Assembly (NCBI GenBank): GCA_020851035.1
Contig: JADZDM010000020.1
Span: 86,663 to 150,662, forward strand
Length of the DNA: 64,000 nt
Reading direction: 5' to 3'
Origin: Gemmatimonadaceae bacterium
GTDB lineage: Bacteria > Gemmatimonadota > Gemmatimonadetes > Gemmatimonadales > Gemmatimonadaceae
The translations under genes and the position numbers were made by a program. This document shows, in pieces, positions 29,212-39,053 of the stretch (position 1 is its first letter; the number at the start of each line of letters is the position of its first letter). The notes beneath the pieces were generated by a model. That model did no database searches. It was not told where the DNA came from and was given only the letters and a program-made list of their open reading frames with translations.

Positions 29212-29823
29212 TCAGGGACGAGTTGCGGAGGCGGCCACCGCGCGACGCCCGATCTCCCGGGCCGGGTTGCCACCGAGGATCACGCCGGGTTCCGGCGTCT
29301 TCGTCACCACGGCGCCTGCCCCGACGACCACCCCGCTCGGGATGTCCACCATCACGATCGAGCCGTTGCCAAGCCAGCAGTCCGCATGGAGCGTCACGCG
29401 ACGCACCTCCCCGCCCTGCATCCGCATCGGGATGTCGGTGCGGTCGAAGCGGTGCGTCATCTTGCCGCTGAGCACCGTGACCATCGAGCCGAGCAGGCAA
29501 TCGTCCTCGATCGTCACCTCGCCCAGGCTGCAGTAGGCACCGATGTACACGCCGGCACCGATGCGCGCGCGCGGGCTGGACAGGATCGTGCCGAAGCAGA
29601 CCGTGCTGCGCGCGTCGCACGCCTCCAGCGTGACGCGGTAGAACGCGCGGCGCAGCAGGTTCCCCAGGTCGCCGGGAAACAGTGCCACGGTCTGGCTGCC
29701 CGACTGGAACACGCGCTTGTGCAGCGCACCGCCCACCAGGGCCGCCAGTCGCACCGGAAGCCAGAACGGCAGCGTCACCAGGAACGCGATCGCGTCGAAC
29801 ACGAATCGGAACGCGGTCCTCAT
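29212..29823 (-). CDS. Hexapeptide-repeat acetyltransferase
   Basis: The 203-residue protein has a hydrophobic N-terminal segment (about 5-35), then a left-handed beta-helix from about 70 to 190: RARIGAGVYIGAYCSLGEVTIEDDCLLGS, a loop with MTHRFDRTD, and GNGSIVMVDIPSGVVVGAGAVVTK. It is a sugar O-acetyltransferase of the WcaF/Vat class by fold. It overlaps its upstream neighbour, a glycosyltransferase, by 4 nt and so belongs to the same operon. The acceptor is presumably a sugar of the exopolysaccharide. Confidence 0.88.
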   Translation of the reverse strand: MRTAFRFVFDAIAFLVTLPFWLPVRLAALVGGALHKRVFQSGSQTVALFPGDLGNLLRRAFYRVTLEACDARSTVCFGTILSSPRARIGAGVYIGAYCSLGEVTIEDDCLLGSMVTVLSGKMTHRFDRTDIPMRMQGGEVRRVTLHADCWLGNGSIVMVDIPSGVVVGAGAVVTKTPEPGVILGGNPAREIGRRAVAASATRP

Positions 29824-31013
29824 CGCCGGGCCGCCGCGAGGCAGCCGCGATACAGCGACTCGTACGCCAGCGTCATTGCCTCCACCGTGTGGCGCTCCGC
29901 CAGGCGCAGCGCCGCCCGCTCCACCTGCGCCGCGGTGCCGTCGGCGTCGCGTACCGTCTCGCGCACTGCCGCGGCCAGCGCCGTGGCGTCGCCGCCGGGG
30001 AAGAGCCGGCCGAGGCGCCCGCCATCGAGCACGGCGGGCAGGCCGCCGACCGCGGAGGCCACCACCGGCACCCGCGAGGCGAAGGCCTCGAGGACCGTCA
30101 TCGGCATCGCTTCCGACAGCGACGACAGCACGAACACGTCGAACGAGGCATAGAGGGCGGCGGAGATGGCGCGCTGGCCGGCGAAATGCACGCGTCCGGT
30201 GAGCCCCGCTGCGGCCGCCTGGGCCGCCAGCGCCTCACGCAGTGCCCCGTCGCCCACCAGCACCAGATGCCACCGGTCGTCCAGCTCCGCGAGTGCACGG
30301 ATCATGAGCTGCTGGTTCTTCACCGCGTGCAGGCGCGCGACCGTGCCCATCACCAGCGCGTCGTGCGGCACCCCGAGCTCGTCACGGAGCGCGCCATCGC
30401 CCGGGCGCACCCGGTGCAGCGCGGCGTCGTCGATGCCGTTCTCCACCAGCACGATGCCGTCACGCCGCGGCAGCATCTGCCGGTAGTACTTCACGACATC
30501 CACGGAGCAGCCGGCGGTCACGTCGGTCTGGACCGCCCCGAGCCAGAGGAAGAACCGGTCGGACCTCGAGAACGGAAGCTGGATCCCGTGCCGGGTGTGC
30601 AGGATCGCCGGCACCCGCGCGGCGTGCGCCGCCCGCGACGCCTTGGCACAGACGCCGCTGTGGCTGTGCACCACGTCCATCCTGCCGCTTCGGAAGCGCG
30701 CCGTGAGCGCACCGGGCGCCACGAGGCTCGACAGGCCCTGCGCCGGCACCAGCTCCAGCGGCACGCCCGAATCGCGCACCCGGTCGGCCATGCCGCCCAG
30801 CGACTCGGTGCAGATGATCCGCGCATCGTGCCCGTGCCGGCGCAGCGCGACACTGAGGCCAAGCACCATGACCTCCATGCCGCCGGTGTCCATCGCCGGC
30901 ACGACCTGCGCGATTCGCAGCGGCCGCGCGTCGGACGCCACCGCGTCCCCCGCGGAGGCCGGTGCACCATGGCTCGTCGCCTGCGAGGTCACGACGCCGG
31001 TCGCGGCACTCAC
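29820..31013 (-). CDS. Glycosyltransferase family 4 protein (GT-B)
   Basis: A GT-B glycosyltransferase of 397 residues: acceptor half RIAQVVPAMDTGGMEVMVLGLS (about 35-56) and DVVHSHSGVCAK; donor half ENGIDDAALH, MGTVARLHAVKNQQLMIRA, LVLVGDGALRE and the E-x7-E pattern of SEAMPMTVLEAFA. The GTG start at 31013 forms a GTGA overlap with the preceding stop; the in-frame extension to 31178 lies wholly inside the upstream gene and is discarded. The sugar added is unknown. Confidence 0.9.
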   Translation of the reverse strand: MSAATGVVTSQATSHGAPASAGDAVASDARPLRIAQVVPAMDTGGMEVMVLGLSVALRRHGHDARIICTESLGGMADRVRDSGVPLELVPAQGLSSLVAPGALTARFRSGRMDVVHSHSGVCAKASRAAHAARVPAILHTRHGIQLPFSRSDRFFLWLGAVQTDVTAGCSVDVVKYYRQMLPRRDGIVLVENGIDDAALHRVRPGDGALRDELGVPHDALVMGTVARLHAVKNQQLMIRALAELDDRWHLVLVGDGALREALAAQAAAAGLTGRVHFAGQRAISAALYASFDVFVLSSLSEAMPMTVLEAFASRVPVVASAVGGLPAVLDGGRLGRLFPGGDATALAAAVRETVRDADGTAAQVERAALRLAERHTVEAMTLAYESLYRGCLAAARR

Positions 31014-31924
31014 GACGCCGCCCCGCCATAGTGCGCCGCATCCACGTGGCGCAACGGGCGGAAGGCCTTCAGCACGAAGCGCCAGTCCAGCGGCCAGAGC
31101 AGCGCCGCGCGGCGGAACGCATCTCGCGCCGCATCCGGGTCCCGCGCGATCTCGTGCTCGTACGCGACATGTTCCCACACGTTGGCGCGGGCGCGGCGGC
31201 GCGTGATGCGGCTGAAGCCGTGCAGCACCTCCGCCTTGGCCAGGGCGGCCAGCATGCCGCGCTTCAGGCGATCCGCATTCCGGAAGGTGCCGCTGCGGTG
31301 CTCGCGCACGTAGACCAGCGGCTCACCCACGATGTGCAGGCCGCCCCGAGCCGCCACCCGCATCCACGCTTCCCAGTCCTCGCAGTACTCGAGCTGCGCG
31401 TCGAAGCCACCCACCGCGCGCAGCGTTTCGGTGCGCACGACGACGCCGGAGGTCGGCGTCCGCGCCCGGAACAGCAGCAGGTCTTCGACGCTCTGCGCGC
31501 CCAGGCTGGTCGTCGTCGGCACCGTGCGGATGTCCACCATGGTCCCGCGCTCGTCGACGACGGTGGCACCGCACCCGAACATCGTGACCGCCGGATACCT
31601 GAGTGCCGCGGCGCCCTGGCGCTCCAGCTTCACCGGAGACCAGAAGTCGTCGGAATCGAGGAACGCGACGCACTCACCGCGCGCGATCTCCAGCGCCGCG
31701 TTGCGGGCGGCACCCGGGCCCCCGCGCGAGCGCCGGATCACCGTGATCGAGCCCCCGAACCCGGCCAGCACGTCGGGCGTGTCATCCGTGGACCCGTCGT
31801 CGACGACGATCACCTGCACGGGCGCATGCGTCTGCCGGAGCGCACTCCGGATCGCCTTCCCGACGAACTGGGCGTAGTTGAACGTCGGGATGACCACCGT
31901 GAAGCTGGGCAATCCGGAAGCCAT
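31010..31924 (-). CDS. Glycosyltransferase family 2 protein
   Basis: A 304-residue GT-A enzyme: FTVVIPTFNYAQFVGKAI, VIVVDDGSTDDTPDVL, SRGGPGAARNAAL, and the metal-binding DSDDFW. The catalytic-base region is CEDWEAWMR near 180. No membrane helix follows, so it is a soluble transferase using an NDP-sugar and a lipid-linked acceptor. It forms an operon with the GT4 and acetyltransferase genes downstream through 4-nt overlaps. Confidence 0.92.
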   Translation of the reverse strand: MASGLPSFTVVIPTFNYAQFVGKAIRSALRQTHAPVQVIVVDDGSTDDTPDVLAGFGGSITVIRRSRGGPGAARNAALEIARGECVAFLDSDDFWSPVKLERQGAAALRYPAVTMFGCGATVVDERGTMVDIRTVPTTTSLGAQSVEDLLLFRARTPTSGVVVRTETLRAVGGFDAQLEYCEDWEAWMRVAARGGLHIVGEPLVYVREHRSGTFRNADRLKRGMLAALAKAEVLHGFSRITRRRARANVWEHVAYEHEIARDPDAARDAFRRAALLWPLDWRFVLKAFRPLRHVDAAHYGGAAS

Positions 31925-31956
31925 GGGACGGGATACCTGTGCGAGTCGGGCGCCGC

Positions 31957-32922
31957 TCAGGCGAAGGCGCCGCGATAACTCTCGATGATCTCCCGGTCAC
32001 TGCGGATCTTGTCGGAGCGCCGCCCCAGCAGGTAGAAGCCGGCGGCGACGTCGTACGCCGCCTTCCGCTTCACCAGCATCGGGTCCAGCCACTTGATCCA
32101 GAAGCCCGTGAGCTTCGCGAACATGCGCAGCGCCACCCGCGGGCGCTTGCTCTCCGCGAAGCACGACAGCCAGTACATGTACGTCCAGCCGAGCGCCATG
32201 CCGGGTCCGCACTGGATCCCGCTCTCGATCTCCTCGAAGCGGCGGCAGAGCCGGCGCAGTCCCGAGTGCGTGAAGCGGTTGAAGTCGTACTCGCCGTCGC
32301 AGATCGCCTGCTGGAAGTTCGCCTCGATGTAGAACAGTCCGTCGGGCTTCAGCACACGGTGGATCTCGTCCACGGCCATGCGCGGGTCGAGCAGCGCCTG
32401 GATCACCCCCTGCAGCACCACGCAGTCGAACGTCCCGTCGGCGAACGGCACCTGATGGGCATCGCAGATCAGGTTCGAGCGCTCACCGAAGTACACATCC
32501 GACTCCACCACGTCGAAGGCGGGGTCGAGCACCAGTTCGCGGAGTCCCACGCCCAGGCCGCCGCCGCCAAGGATCAGCAGGCGCGGGTTCGGCGTGGTGG
32601 CCAGCAGGCGCTCGCGCAGCCGCCCGTAGTTCTGCTCCGCCGCCACGTTCAGGCTCAGCGAGGGCAGCGAGGCCACGATCTTCTCGCGCGTCGAGTACGT
32701 CGGGGCGTGATACCGGAACTGCCCCTTCAGGATCTCGTCGATGATGAACACGCCCGGTCGCTCATCCACCAGCACCGGCACACCGTCCACCACCGGATAG
32801 GTTGGCCCCCCCGGGGCGCTCATGCTGCTCCCGTCGGGGCTGAGGTCGAGAGGAAGGCCCGTGACGGGGCAGCGCAGCGAGCTCCGCAGCTCAGCCTTCA
32901 ACAGGCTTCGATGTGCAATCAT
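31957..32922 (-). CDS. SAM-dependent methyltransferase with Trm112-like N-terminus
   Basis: The N-terminal part (about 10-55) resembles a Trm112/zinc-ribbon module, with LRCPVTGLPLDL and YPVVDGVPVLVD, but most metal Cys are gone. The class I methyltransferase core follows at about 110-230: LLILGGGGLGVGLREL (SAM site), VVESDV, and HQVPFADGTFDCVVLQGVIQALLDP. Such proteins occur in polysaccharide loci as sugar methyltransferases, which is the inference here. ATG 32922 is the first gene of this minus-strand operon and faces the deacetylase gene across 145 nt. Confidence 0.85.
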   Translation of the reverse strand: MIAHRSLLKAELRSSLRCPVTGLPLDLSPDGSSMSAPGGPTYPVVDGVPVLVDERPGVFIIDEILKGQFRYHAPTYSTREKIVASLPSLSLNVAAEQNYGRLRERLLATTPNPRLLILGGGGLGVGLRELVLDPAFDVVESDVYFGERSNLICDAHQVPFADGTFDCVVLQGVIQALLDPRMAVDEIHRVLKPDGLFYIEANFQQAICDGEYDFNRFTHSGLRRLCRRFEEIESGIQCGPGMALGWTYMYWLSCFAESKRPRVALRMFAKLTGFWIKWLDPMLVKRKAAYDVAAGFYLLGRRSDKIRSDREIIESYRGAFA

Positions 32923-33067
32923 GGGTGGGGCAGACGTGGTGTGTGCTGTCAGTACGAACAGACTTGGTCGGGATTCCCAACCCGATAAGTTAGCGAGTCT
33001 CAGCCCTGTGACGAATGGCCGGCCGCGCCCGTCACTGGCGAGTCGGCCCCCATTTCACCTGATCTGC

Positions 33068-34114
33068 ATGCTCCGTCAGCTCAAGCTTTCCGCACTCTCT
33101 GTCCTCAAATCCACCGGCATCAGCGGGCTGGTCGGGCGGACGGGGTGGCGGCAGTCGCGACTGCTGATTCTCGGCTATCATGGATTCGCACTTGCGGATG
33201 AGGTCGAGTGGAACGACGCCCTGTTCCTGAGTGAGGCCACCCTGCGCCGCCGGTTCGAGGCGATCCGGGCCGCAGGATGCGCGGTGCTCTCGCTGGAGGA
33301 GGGCCTGCAGCGCCTGCAGGCGGGCACCCTGCCTCCGCGCGCCGTCGTCCTCACCTTCGACGACGGGTTCGCGGATTTCGCATCGCTCGCGTACCCGCTG
33401 CTCCGGGAATTCCGCTTCCCCGCCACGCTCTACCTGACCACGTACTACGTGGATCACCAGCTGCCGGTCTTCACCGTCATGCTCCGGTACCTGCTGTGGA
33501 AGGGGCGGGGCACCCCGCTTCCCGTCGCGGGTTTCGGCCCCCTCACCGGGGAGCGGCCGCTGCGCACCACCGGCGAGCGCGAGGCGGCCTTTGCGGAACT
33601 GACCGCGATGGCCGACGATGCCGTGCTCGACTCCGCCGCCCGCGACCGCCTGCTCGCCGACGTCGCCGCGCGCCTCGGCATCGACTTCGACGCGATCCGC
33701 GCCAGCCGGATGCTCTCGCTCGTGACCCCGGCGGAGGTGGCGGCCTTCGATCCGGCCCTCGTCAGCGTGCACCTGCACACCCATCGCCATCGCGTGCCAC
33801 TGGATCGTGCGCTGTTCACGCGTGAGCTGACCGACAACGCCGCCGCGATCGGGCGCATCACGCCACGCTGGGCCCACTCGCGGCACTTCTGCTACCCCAG
33901 CGGCGTCACGCACCCGGACTTCCTCCCGTGGCTGCGGGAGCTGGGCATCGAGAGTGCCACCACCTGTTTCTCGGGGATGGCCGAACGCACCTCCGATCCG
34001 CTCATGCTGCCACGCCTGCTCGACACGACGCAGCTCACCGACCTGGAGTTCGACGCCTGGCTGCGCGGCGTTGGCGCGCTGCTGCCGCGACGCACCCTCC
34101 CCGGCGAGCGCTGA
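33068..34114 (+). CDS. Polysaccharide deacetylase family protein
   Basis: The 348-residue NodB-like deacetylase has VVLTFDDGFADFASLA with the catalytic and metal Asp (about 95-110), preceded by LLILGYHGFA, and a later VHLHTHRHR metal His pair near 240 and FCYPSG. It lacks a signal peptide and so resembles cytoplasmic or membrane-associated polysaccharide-locus deacetylases, which remove acetyl groups from GlcNAc-containing intermediates. It is the only plus-strand gene in this section. ATG 33068 is used because upstream in-frame sequence belongs to the divergent gene region. Confidence 0.9.
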   Translation: MLRQLKLSALSVLKSTGISGLVGRTGWRQSRLLILGYHGFALADEVEWNDALFLSEATLRRRFEAIRAAGCAVLSLEEGLQRLQAGTLPPRAVVLTFDDGFADFASLAYPLLREFRFPATLYLTTYYVDHQLPVFTVMLRYLLWKGRGTPLPVAGFGPLTGERPLRTTGEREAAFAELTAMADDAVLDSAARDRLLADVAARLGIDFDAIRASRMLSLVTPAEVAAFDPALVSVHLHTHRHRVPLDRALFTRELTDNAAAIGRITPRWAHSRHFCYPSGVTHPDFLPWLRELGIESATTCFSGMAERTSDPLMLPRLLDTTQLTDLEFDAWLRGVGALLPRRTLPGER

Positions 34115-34133
34115 CCAGCGCCGGCCGCAGCGG

Positions 34134-35744
34134 TCAGCCCGTCGCCCGCCGCGACGCGCGCACCGCGTTGACCGCGTCGATCATCCACCGCACCCGCGTG
34201 GGGAAGACCACCAGCAGGGTCAGCAGGTACGTCGCGCCGCCAGCGGCCACGTCGACGGCCAGCGCCGCCATTGGATGCGACGGGCGCGTCACCCAGCGCT
34301 GCAGCGCCGCCACCACCGCCAGCATCGTGAGCGACGCCACCGTCGGTGTGATCAGGCTCGCGAAGAAGGTGCTCGTGCGCACGTCGAGACGCCGCAGCAC
34401 CAGCCGCATCGGCCAGGCCGCCATCGCCGGCGCCGCCACCAGCCATACCAGCGCCACCGACGCCAGGCTCGAGTACCGCGCCGCCAGGTAAAAGCAGGGC
34501 GGCAGGATCAGCAGCGCGAACACCGGCACACGATTCACGTCACGGGCCATGCGCAGCGCCGAGGCGGCGTTCGTCATCACGGAGCTCAGTGCCTGGATCA
34601 GCGCGTAGCAGATCAGCAGCTTGAGGGGCAGGATCGCCGGCTGCCACTTGGCACCGAAGAGCAGCGGGATGGCCTCGTCCGCCACCGCGATGATGCCGAT
34701 GAACACCGGGAAGATCACCAGCGCCAACCCTTCCGTCATCAGCAGCAGGTACTTCCGCAGCTTGGCGAGGTCCTCGGCGATGGCCGAGAAGAAGGGCAGG
34801 AGCGCCGCCGTCACCACATTCACCAGCTTCTCGCCCGGCAACGTCGCGATGTTCCAGGCGAACTGGTACTGGCCCGCCACCGTCGTGCCCACCGCCCGCC
34901 CCACCATCACCACGTCCGCATCGAGGTAGGTCAGCCACGCGATGCGCCCGACCACGATGTGCCGTGCATACGCGAGCATCTCGCGCAGCGGCGCCAGCCG
35001 CACGCGCGTGAACGGCACCCGCACCGCGTGATTGGACAGCGCCGCCTGCACCAGCGCCCCCGACAGCGCCGCCAGTGGCAGCGACCAGACCCGGAATCCG
35101 CTCAGCGCGAAGGCCGCCACGCCAAGCGTGTTCACCAGGGAGCGGGAGAATTCGATGCGCGCCACGGTCCGGAAATCCAGCCGCAGCTGCAACAGGGCCA
35201 TCGGCACGGCCGAGAAGCCCTGCGCGAGCACCAGCAGCCCACCCACCGCCAGCAGGGGCGCCAGTTCCCGGTCGCGCATGAAGGCCGCCGCCGGGATCGC
35301 CCCGAGCGCGATCAGGGCGCTGCCCCCCAGCGTCAGCAGCACCACCAGCGTGTGCAGGGAGCGCTGCTTCGCCAGCCCTTCGTCGCGCAGCGCCAGCATG
35401 GTCGACGCGATGCCGAATTCCGAGAGCGAATAGACCCAGCTGCTCACGACGCTCACCAGCCCTGCCCACCCGTACTCTCGGGTGGTCAGCAGGCGCGCCA
35501 TGTACAGGGTCACCGACCAGGCGATGATCTGGGAGCTCCACCGCGCGGCCGCGATCCAGATCACGCCACGGGCCAGCACGACGCTGTTCGGCGTGGTCGC
35601 GGCGGACGCGATCGCCGGCGGCACCGGCAGCGCCGTGCTCAGTCTCTCCCCCGGTGCGGGCGGGGGATCATCCGAGGGGGGCTGTGGTGCTGGCTCAGGA
35701 GACGGGTCGGGCGCGGAGTCGGACGTCACGCCACCAGCGGGCAT
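34134..35744 (-). CDS. Wzx-type polysaccharide flippase (MOP superfamily)
   Basis: The 536-residue protein has a Pro/Ser-rich cytoplasmic N-terminus of about 55 residues and then 12-14 transmembrane helices. WSSQIIAWSVTLYMARLLTTREYGWAGLVSVV is typical of the polysaccharide biosynthesis (RfbX/Wzx, MviN-like) family; DADVVMVGRAVGTTVAGQYQFAWNIATLPGEKLVNVV is the conserved central segment. It should flip the undecaprenyl-diphosphate-linked repeat unit to the periplasm. ATG 35744 overlaps the upstream GT2 stop in TGATG. Confidence 0.9.
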   Translation of the reverse strand: MPAGGVTSDSAPDPSPEPAPQPPSDDPPPAPGERLSTALPVPPAIASAATTPNSVVLARGVIWIAAARWSSQIIAWSVTLYMARLLTTREYGWAGLVSVVSSWVYSLSEFGIASTMLALRDEGLAKQRSLHTLVVLLTLGGSALIALGAIPAAAFMRDRELAPLLAVGGLLVLAQGFSAVPMALLQLRLDFRTVARIEFSRSLVNTLGVAAFALSGFRVWSLPLAALSGALVQAALSNHAVRVPFTRVRLAPLREMLAYARHIVVGRIAWLTYLDADVVMVGRAVGTTVAGQYQFAWNIATLPGEKLVNVVTAALLPFFSAIAEDLAKLRKYLLLMTEGLALVIFPVFIGIIAVADEAIPLLFGAKWQPAILPLKLLICYALIQALSSVMTNAASALRMARDVNRVPVFALLILPPCFYLAARYSSLASVALVWLVAAPAMAAWPMRLVLRRLDVRTSTFFASLITPTVASLTMLAVVAALQRWVTRPSHPMAALAVDVAAGGATYLLTLLVVFPTRVRWMIDAVNAVRASRRATG

Positions 35745-36877
35745 CACCAGACGTCCCACTGCCCGCGCAGACCGTTCAGGGAGGCTTTCACGAGTGCTGC
35801 ATTCAGGGAAATCACCCACGAGACGAGCGGCATGACCCGCCGCCGGACGGGCGGCAGCAGGCAGGCGCCCAGGCCAGCGGCGACAGAGTAGAAGCCGGCC
35901 TGCAACATCGCGGGGCTGGCTGATGCCGCAAGCACCGCGGCACCCGAGACTGCAGCGCCTGCTGCCAGCCACGGACTGGCCAGGCGCAGAAGCTTATGAT
36001 TTACTAATTGAAACCAAACGGGATTGCGCACCGGCAGCAACAGGGCCGGCAGCCAGGCCACCAACTGGAAGTTTCCCGTGAGGGTGCGCACCTTCCGCAC
36101 CTTCTCGCCGGCCGCGTCGGTCCGGCGTGCGTCCCACGCCCTGGCATGCAGGGTGTAGGCCACCCGGTGGCCGTCCATGACCTGCTGCATCGGCACGAAG
36201 ACGTCGTCGAGGATCAGCCCGGTGCGCATCGGCACCCAGGCCCGGCGCCACATGGCGTAGATCGAGCCGCTGACGCCGATCGTGGAGTGCAGGCGCGCCT
36301 CGGCTGACCGGAGCGCTCGCTCCGCCGCCCAGTACCACTCCACCGGTGACCGGCGCGCGCCCGGACGGTCGCCGGGCAGGTAGAGGGCACCACCCACGAC
36401 GGTCACGCGCGGGTCCGCGGCCAGCGCCGCCACGAGCGCCATCACGGCACCCGGCTCGAAGCGCTGCTGGGTGTCGGTGAACACCAGCACCTCGCCGGTG
36501 GCGGAACGCACGCCGGCATTCACGCTGGAGGCCTTCCCGCCGCCCGGATCCCCGTCGATCACCGTGACGCGGGCACCGGCAAGCGTTCCCAGCTCCGCCC
36601 GCAGGGGGGCGCCCACGCTGGCGTCGACACAGACGACCACGTTCAGGAGCGCCGGCGGATAGTCGGACTCGAGCAGGTTGGTGACGCGCTCGGACACAGC
36701 GCTGCGGGACTCACGCGTGGCCACCACGACCGTCACGGTCGGGAGCGGAACGGGCGGCGGTGGCGTGCGGCGGCGCGGCAGCAGCCGCGCCAGCACCAGC
36801 ATCAGCAGCGGATACCCGAACCATCCCCAGGCGAGCAATCCACCGCAGGTGAGCAGCACCACCCAGCCCGCACTCAC
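35744..36877 (-). CDS. Membrane glycosyltransferase family 2 (cellulose-synthase-like)
   Basis: One N-terminal helix, a GT2 domain at about 45-250 (TVTVVVATRES, VVCVDASVGAP, GKASSVNAGVRSATGEVLVFTDTQQRFEPGA with the DxD equivalent TDT), and three C-terminal helices. GVSGSIYAMWR and LILDDVFVPMQQVMDGHRV resemble the processive or poly-glycan GT2 enzymes such as HAS and IcaA, though the Q-x-x-R-W motif is replaced by GNFQLVAW. It probably adds a sugar at the membrane and is translationally coupled to the flippase. Confidence 0.88.
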   Translation of the reverse strand: MSAGWVVLLTCGGLLAWGWFGYPLLMLVLARLLPRRRTPPPPVPLPTVTVVVATRESRSAVSERVTNLLESDYPPALLNVVVCVDASVGAPLRAELGTLAGARVTVIDGDPGGGKASSVNAGVRSATGEVLVFTDTQQRFEPGAVMALVAALAADPRVTVVGGALYLPGDRPGARRSPVEWYWAAERALRSAEARLHSTIGVSGSIYAMWRRAWVPMRTGLILDDVFVPMQQVMDGHRVAYTLHARAWDARRTDAAGEKVRKVRTLTGNFQLVAWLPALLLPVRNPVWFQLVNHKLLRLASPWLAAGAAVSGAAVLAASASPAMLQAGFYSVAAGLGACLLPPVRRRVMPLVSWVISLNAALVKASLNGLRGQWDVW

Positions 36878-36914
36878 GACGGCGCCCTCACGGGGCTGGC
36901 CGCCGACCCATCAC

Positions 36915-37763
36915 TCAATGCGCGCCTTTGCGCCCGATCATGACGAATGGCGTGCTGGCCATGATCCTGAGATCCATCCACAGCGACCGACCGGCGATGT
37001 ACTCCAGGTCGAGCGCGACCTTGTTCTTCACGTCCTCGATGGAGCTGTCGTACGCCTGGTTGATCTGCGCCCAGCCCGTGATGCCGGGCTTCACGCGCTG
37101 GCGCAGGTGGTAGTTCTCCACCTGCGTGCGCAGCGAGAGGAAGATGCTCGGCCGCTCCGGGCGGGGGCCCACCACGTTCATCTCCCCCCGCACCACGTTC
37201 CAGAGCTGCGGCAGCTCGTCGAGGCGGGTCTTGCGGAGGAGCTCACCGATCGCCGTGATGCGCGGGTCGTTCTTCGATGCCCAGACGGCCTCACCCGGCA
37301 CCTCGGCATCGACCCGCATCGAGCGGAACTTGTAGATCGTGAACACCCGGCCGCCCAGGTCCTCCTCGCGGCGCGTCTTCTGGCGATCGCCGCGGAAGGC
37401 GCGACGATCCAGCCCGACACGCGTCTGCGTGTAGAACACGGGGCCGGGGCTGGTGAGCTTGATCAGCAGCGCGATCACGAGCACACACGGGGCCAGCAGC
37501 ACCATCGCCGTCGCCGCAACGGTCACGTTCAGGGCGCGGTGCATCCATTCCGGGTGCAGCGAGCTCCGCTCCTCGCCCGGCACCGCCACGACCCGACCGG
37601 AACGCGCAGAGACATCGCCATCGTCCGGCGACGGCCAGCCCGTGGCCGTCCCGCCGAACGCGTCGCGCAATGCTGCGATCCGACCCGCCATGTGTGCCGC
37701 ACTCGGTACCGTTGAGCCCACGCCAGCCTCGTCGATGCTGTGAACTGTGATGTCGTCGCTCAA
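36915..37763 (-). CDS. Initiating sugar-phosphate transferase (polyprenyl phosphate glycosylphosphotransferase)
   Basis: One hydrophobic re-entrant helix ([35 protein letters not shown]) leads into the bacterial sugar transferase domain with [41 protein letters not shown] (catalytic Asp-Glu) and [14 protein letters not shown]. This is the small monotopic class that transfers a sugar phosphate to undecaprenyl phosphate and starts repeat-unit assembly. The start is uncertain: TTG 37763 gives a TTGA overlap with the export gene, and GTG 37820 is an alternative. About 80 residues before the helix are not conserved. Confidence 0.9.
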   Translation of the reverse strand: MSDDITVHSIDEAGVGSTVPSAAHMAGRIAALRDAFGGTATGWPSPDDGDVSARSGRVVAVPGEERSSLHPEWMHRALNVTVAATAMVLLAPCVLVIALLIKLTSPGPVFYTQTRVGLDRRAFRGDRQKTRREEDLGGRVFTIYKFRSMRVDAEVPGEAVWASKNDPRITAIGELLRKTRLDELPQLWNVVRGEMNVVGPRPERPSIFLSLRTQVENYHLRQRVKPGITGWAQINQAYDSSIEDVKNKVALDLEYIAGRSLWMDLRIMASTPFVMIGRKGAH

Positions 37764-38521
37764 CGACGCGACAGGGAGATCAGCGAGACGAGCACACCGA
37801 TCCCGCCGGAGATTGCCCACACCAGCTGCAGGTAGTTGTTCGGCTTCTTCTCGTTGACGAGCAACTCGTCACCGGCGCGGATGTCGGCCTGGTCGAGCGT
37901 CATGCCGGCGCGGAAGATGACGTTCAGGCTGTCCGCCTCCACAAGCACATCCGAGCCACGCTTCACCTTCGACTTGCCGATGCGCGCCATGCTCGTCAGC
38001 CCGCCCGCGCTGGTGACGACGTCGGACACCGCCGCGTCACCGCGCACCGTCACGAACCCCGGTCGCCCGACACCGCCGGTGACCAGCAGGCGGACCAGCG
38101 GCTGCGTCCGGATCTGCGGACGCTGGATGTAGCGCTTCACCTGGGCCACGAGCGCCGAGTCGGCTTCGGACCGCAGCACGCCGCGCAGGCTGAATGCCGG
38201 CATCGTCGCCAGGATGACTTCCTGCCCCGCGCGCACCGACACCGTGTCGCGGAACGGCTCCTCGCCACCGAACAGCTCCACGACGAGGCGATCGCCCGGG
38301 TAGAAGTCCCCGACCTTGAGCCGCTCACGGACCGCTGCCGCTTCCGCCGACTTGCCCGCCGCCTCGAGCAACGTCGCCACCGAATCCAGGTGGTGCCGCG
38401 TGCGATAGAGCGTCGGATCCGACTGCTGCGCACCGCTCACACCTGCCGCGCCGGCCAGGCCGATCAGGACCAGCAGACCGCGACCGGCCACGCGGGAAAA
38501 CTTCAGGGACAGAGTTCGCAT
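37760..38521 (-). CDS. Polysaccharide export protein (Wza-like, SLBB)
   Basis: A 253-residue secreted protein with a Sec signal (LLVLIGLAGAAGVSGAQQ, cleavage after GAQ or SGA). The polysaccharide export domain (about 75-150: VGDFYPGDRLVVELFGG, VQVKRYIQRPQIRTQP-like) is followed by one SLBB domain (LLVTGGVGRPGFVTVRGDAAVSDVVTSAGG). A C-terminal transmembrane helix (LQLVWAISGGIGVLVSLISLS) replaces the amphipathic helix of E. coli Wza. There is no lipobox. It should form the outer-membrane export pore. ATG 38521 is preferred over upstream starts that add no domain. Confidence 0.9.
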   Translation of the reverse strand: MRTLSLKFSRVAGRGLLVLIGLAGAAGVSGAQQSDPTLYRTRHHLDSVATLLEAAGKSAEAAAVRERLKVGDFYPGDRLVVELFGGEEPFRDTVSVRAGQEVILATMPAFSLRGVLRSEADSALVAQVKRYIQRPQIRTQPLVRLLVTGGVGRPGFVTVRGDAAVSDVVTSAGGLTSMARIGKSKVKRGSDVLVEADSLNVIFRAGMTLDQADIRAGDELLVNEKKPNNYLQLVWAISGGIGVLVSLISLSRR

Positions 38522-39053
38522 CGGGTTCCATGCACTGCACCAGTCGTGCTCATTCAGTGCAATGCTCGAGTTCGGATGAAAGACGTTGAAAAACAAAGAG
38601 TTAGCCAATCTGATATACCATTCGACACCGCCGCGCCTGGCCCGCATGTGGTGCACAGACCACATCCCTTCCGTGCAGCGATCCAACACCCGGCACGAAC
38701 GGATCTACGATACCACAGCGTGCGGTTGGCACATACTGCGGACGCTGATCCGTTACCTCCTGTAACGCAGCGACCTTACCGGAACTCCCAACCTACTGTG
38801 TCCGGGCGTCCGGGACACCTGTTTCACGACAGGAACCGGTGCGATTCCGTGCGTTCGCGCAGTGGCCCGCTCACATCCGCTGCACCGCCGTCACGTGCAT
38901 CGGAAATGTTGCGCGACTACCGCAGGTGCCGGGGCACGGGATCCGGACGCTGGGACCTAAACGTTTGCCCTTCAACGCTTTACGACGCGCGATCACCCCC
39001 GCACACATCCTGCGGTCGTTCGACTGGAACGTCCGTCACCTTCCCGCCCAGCC
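38522..39053. promoter_or_regulatory. Divergent intergenic region between export protein and receiver-GGDEF genes
   Basis: This 532-nt gap is lower in GC near 38570-38640. It contains a GTGTCC-N8-GGGACAC type inverted repeat around 38799-38820 and CGTTAC-ctcct-GTAACG at 38751-38767. It must carry the promoters of the minus-strand polysaccharide operon and of the plus-strand regulator, but no convincing -35/-10 pair stood out. No RNA gene or ORF with coding character is seen. Confidence 0.4.

Noticed and set aside
38722..38745. Sigma-54 promoter TTGGCACATACTGCGG
   Set aside because: The -24 block is good but the next GC is 8 nt away instead of 10.
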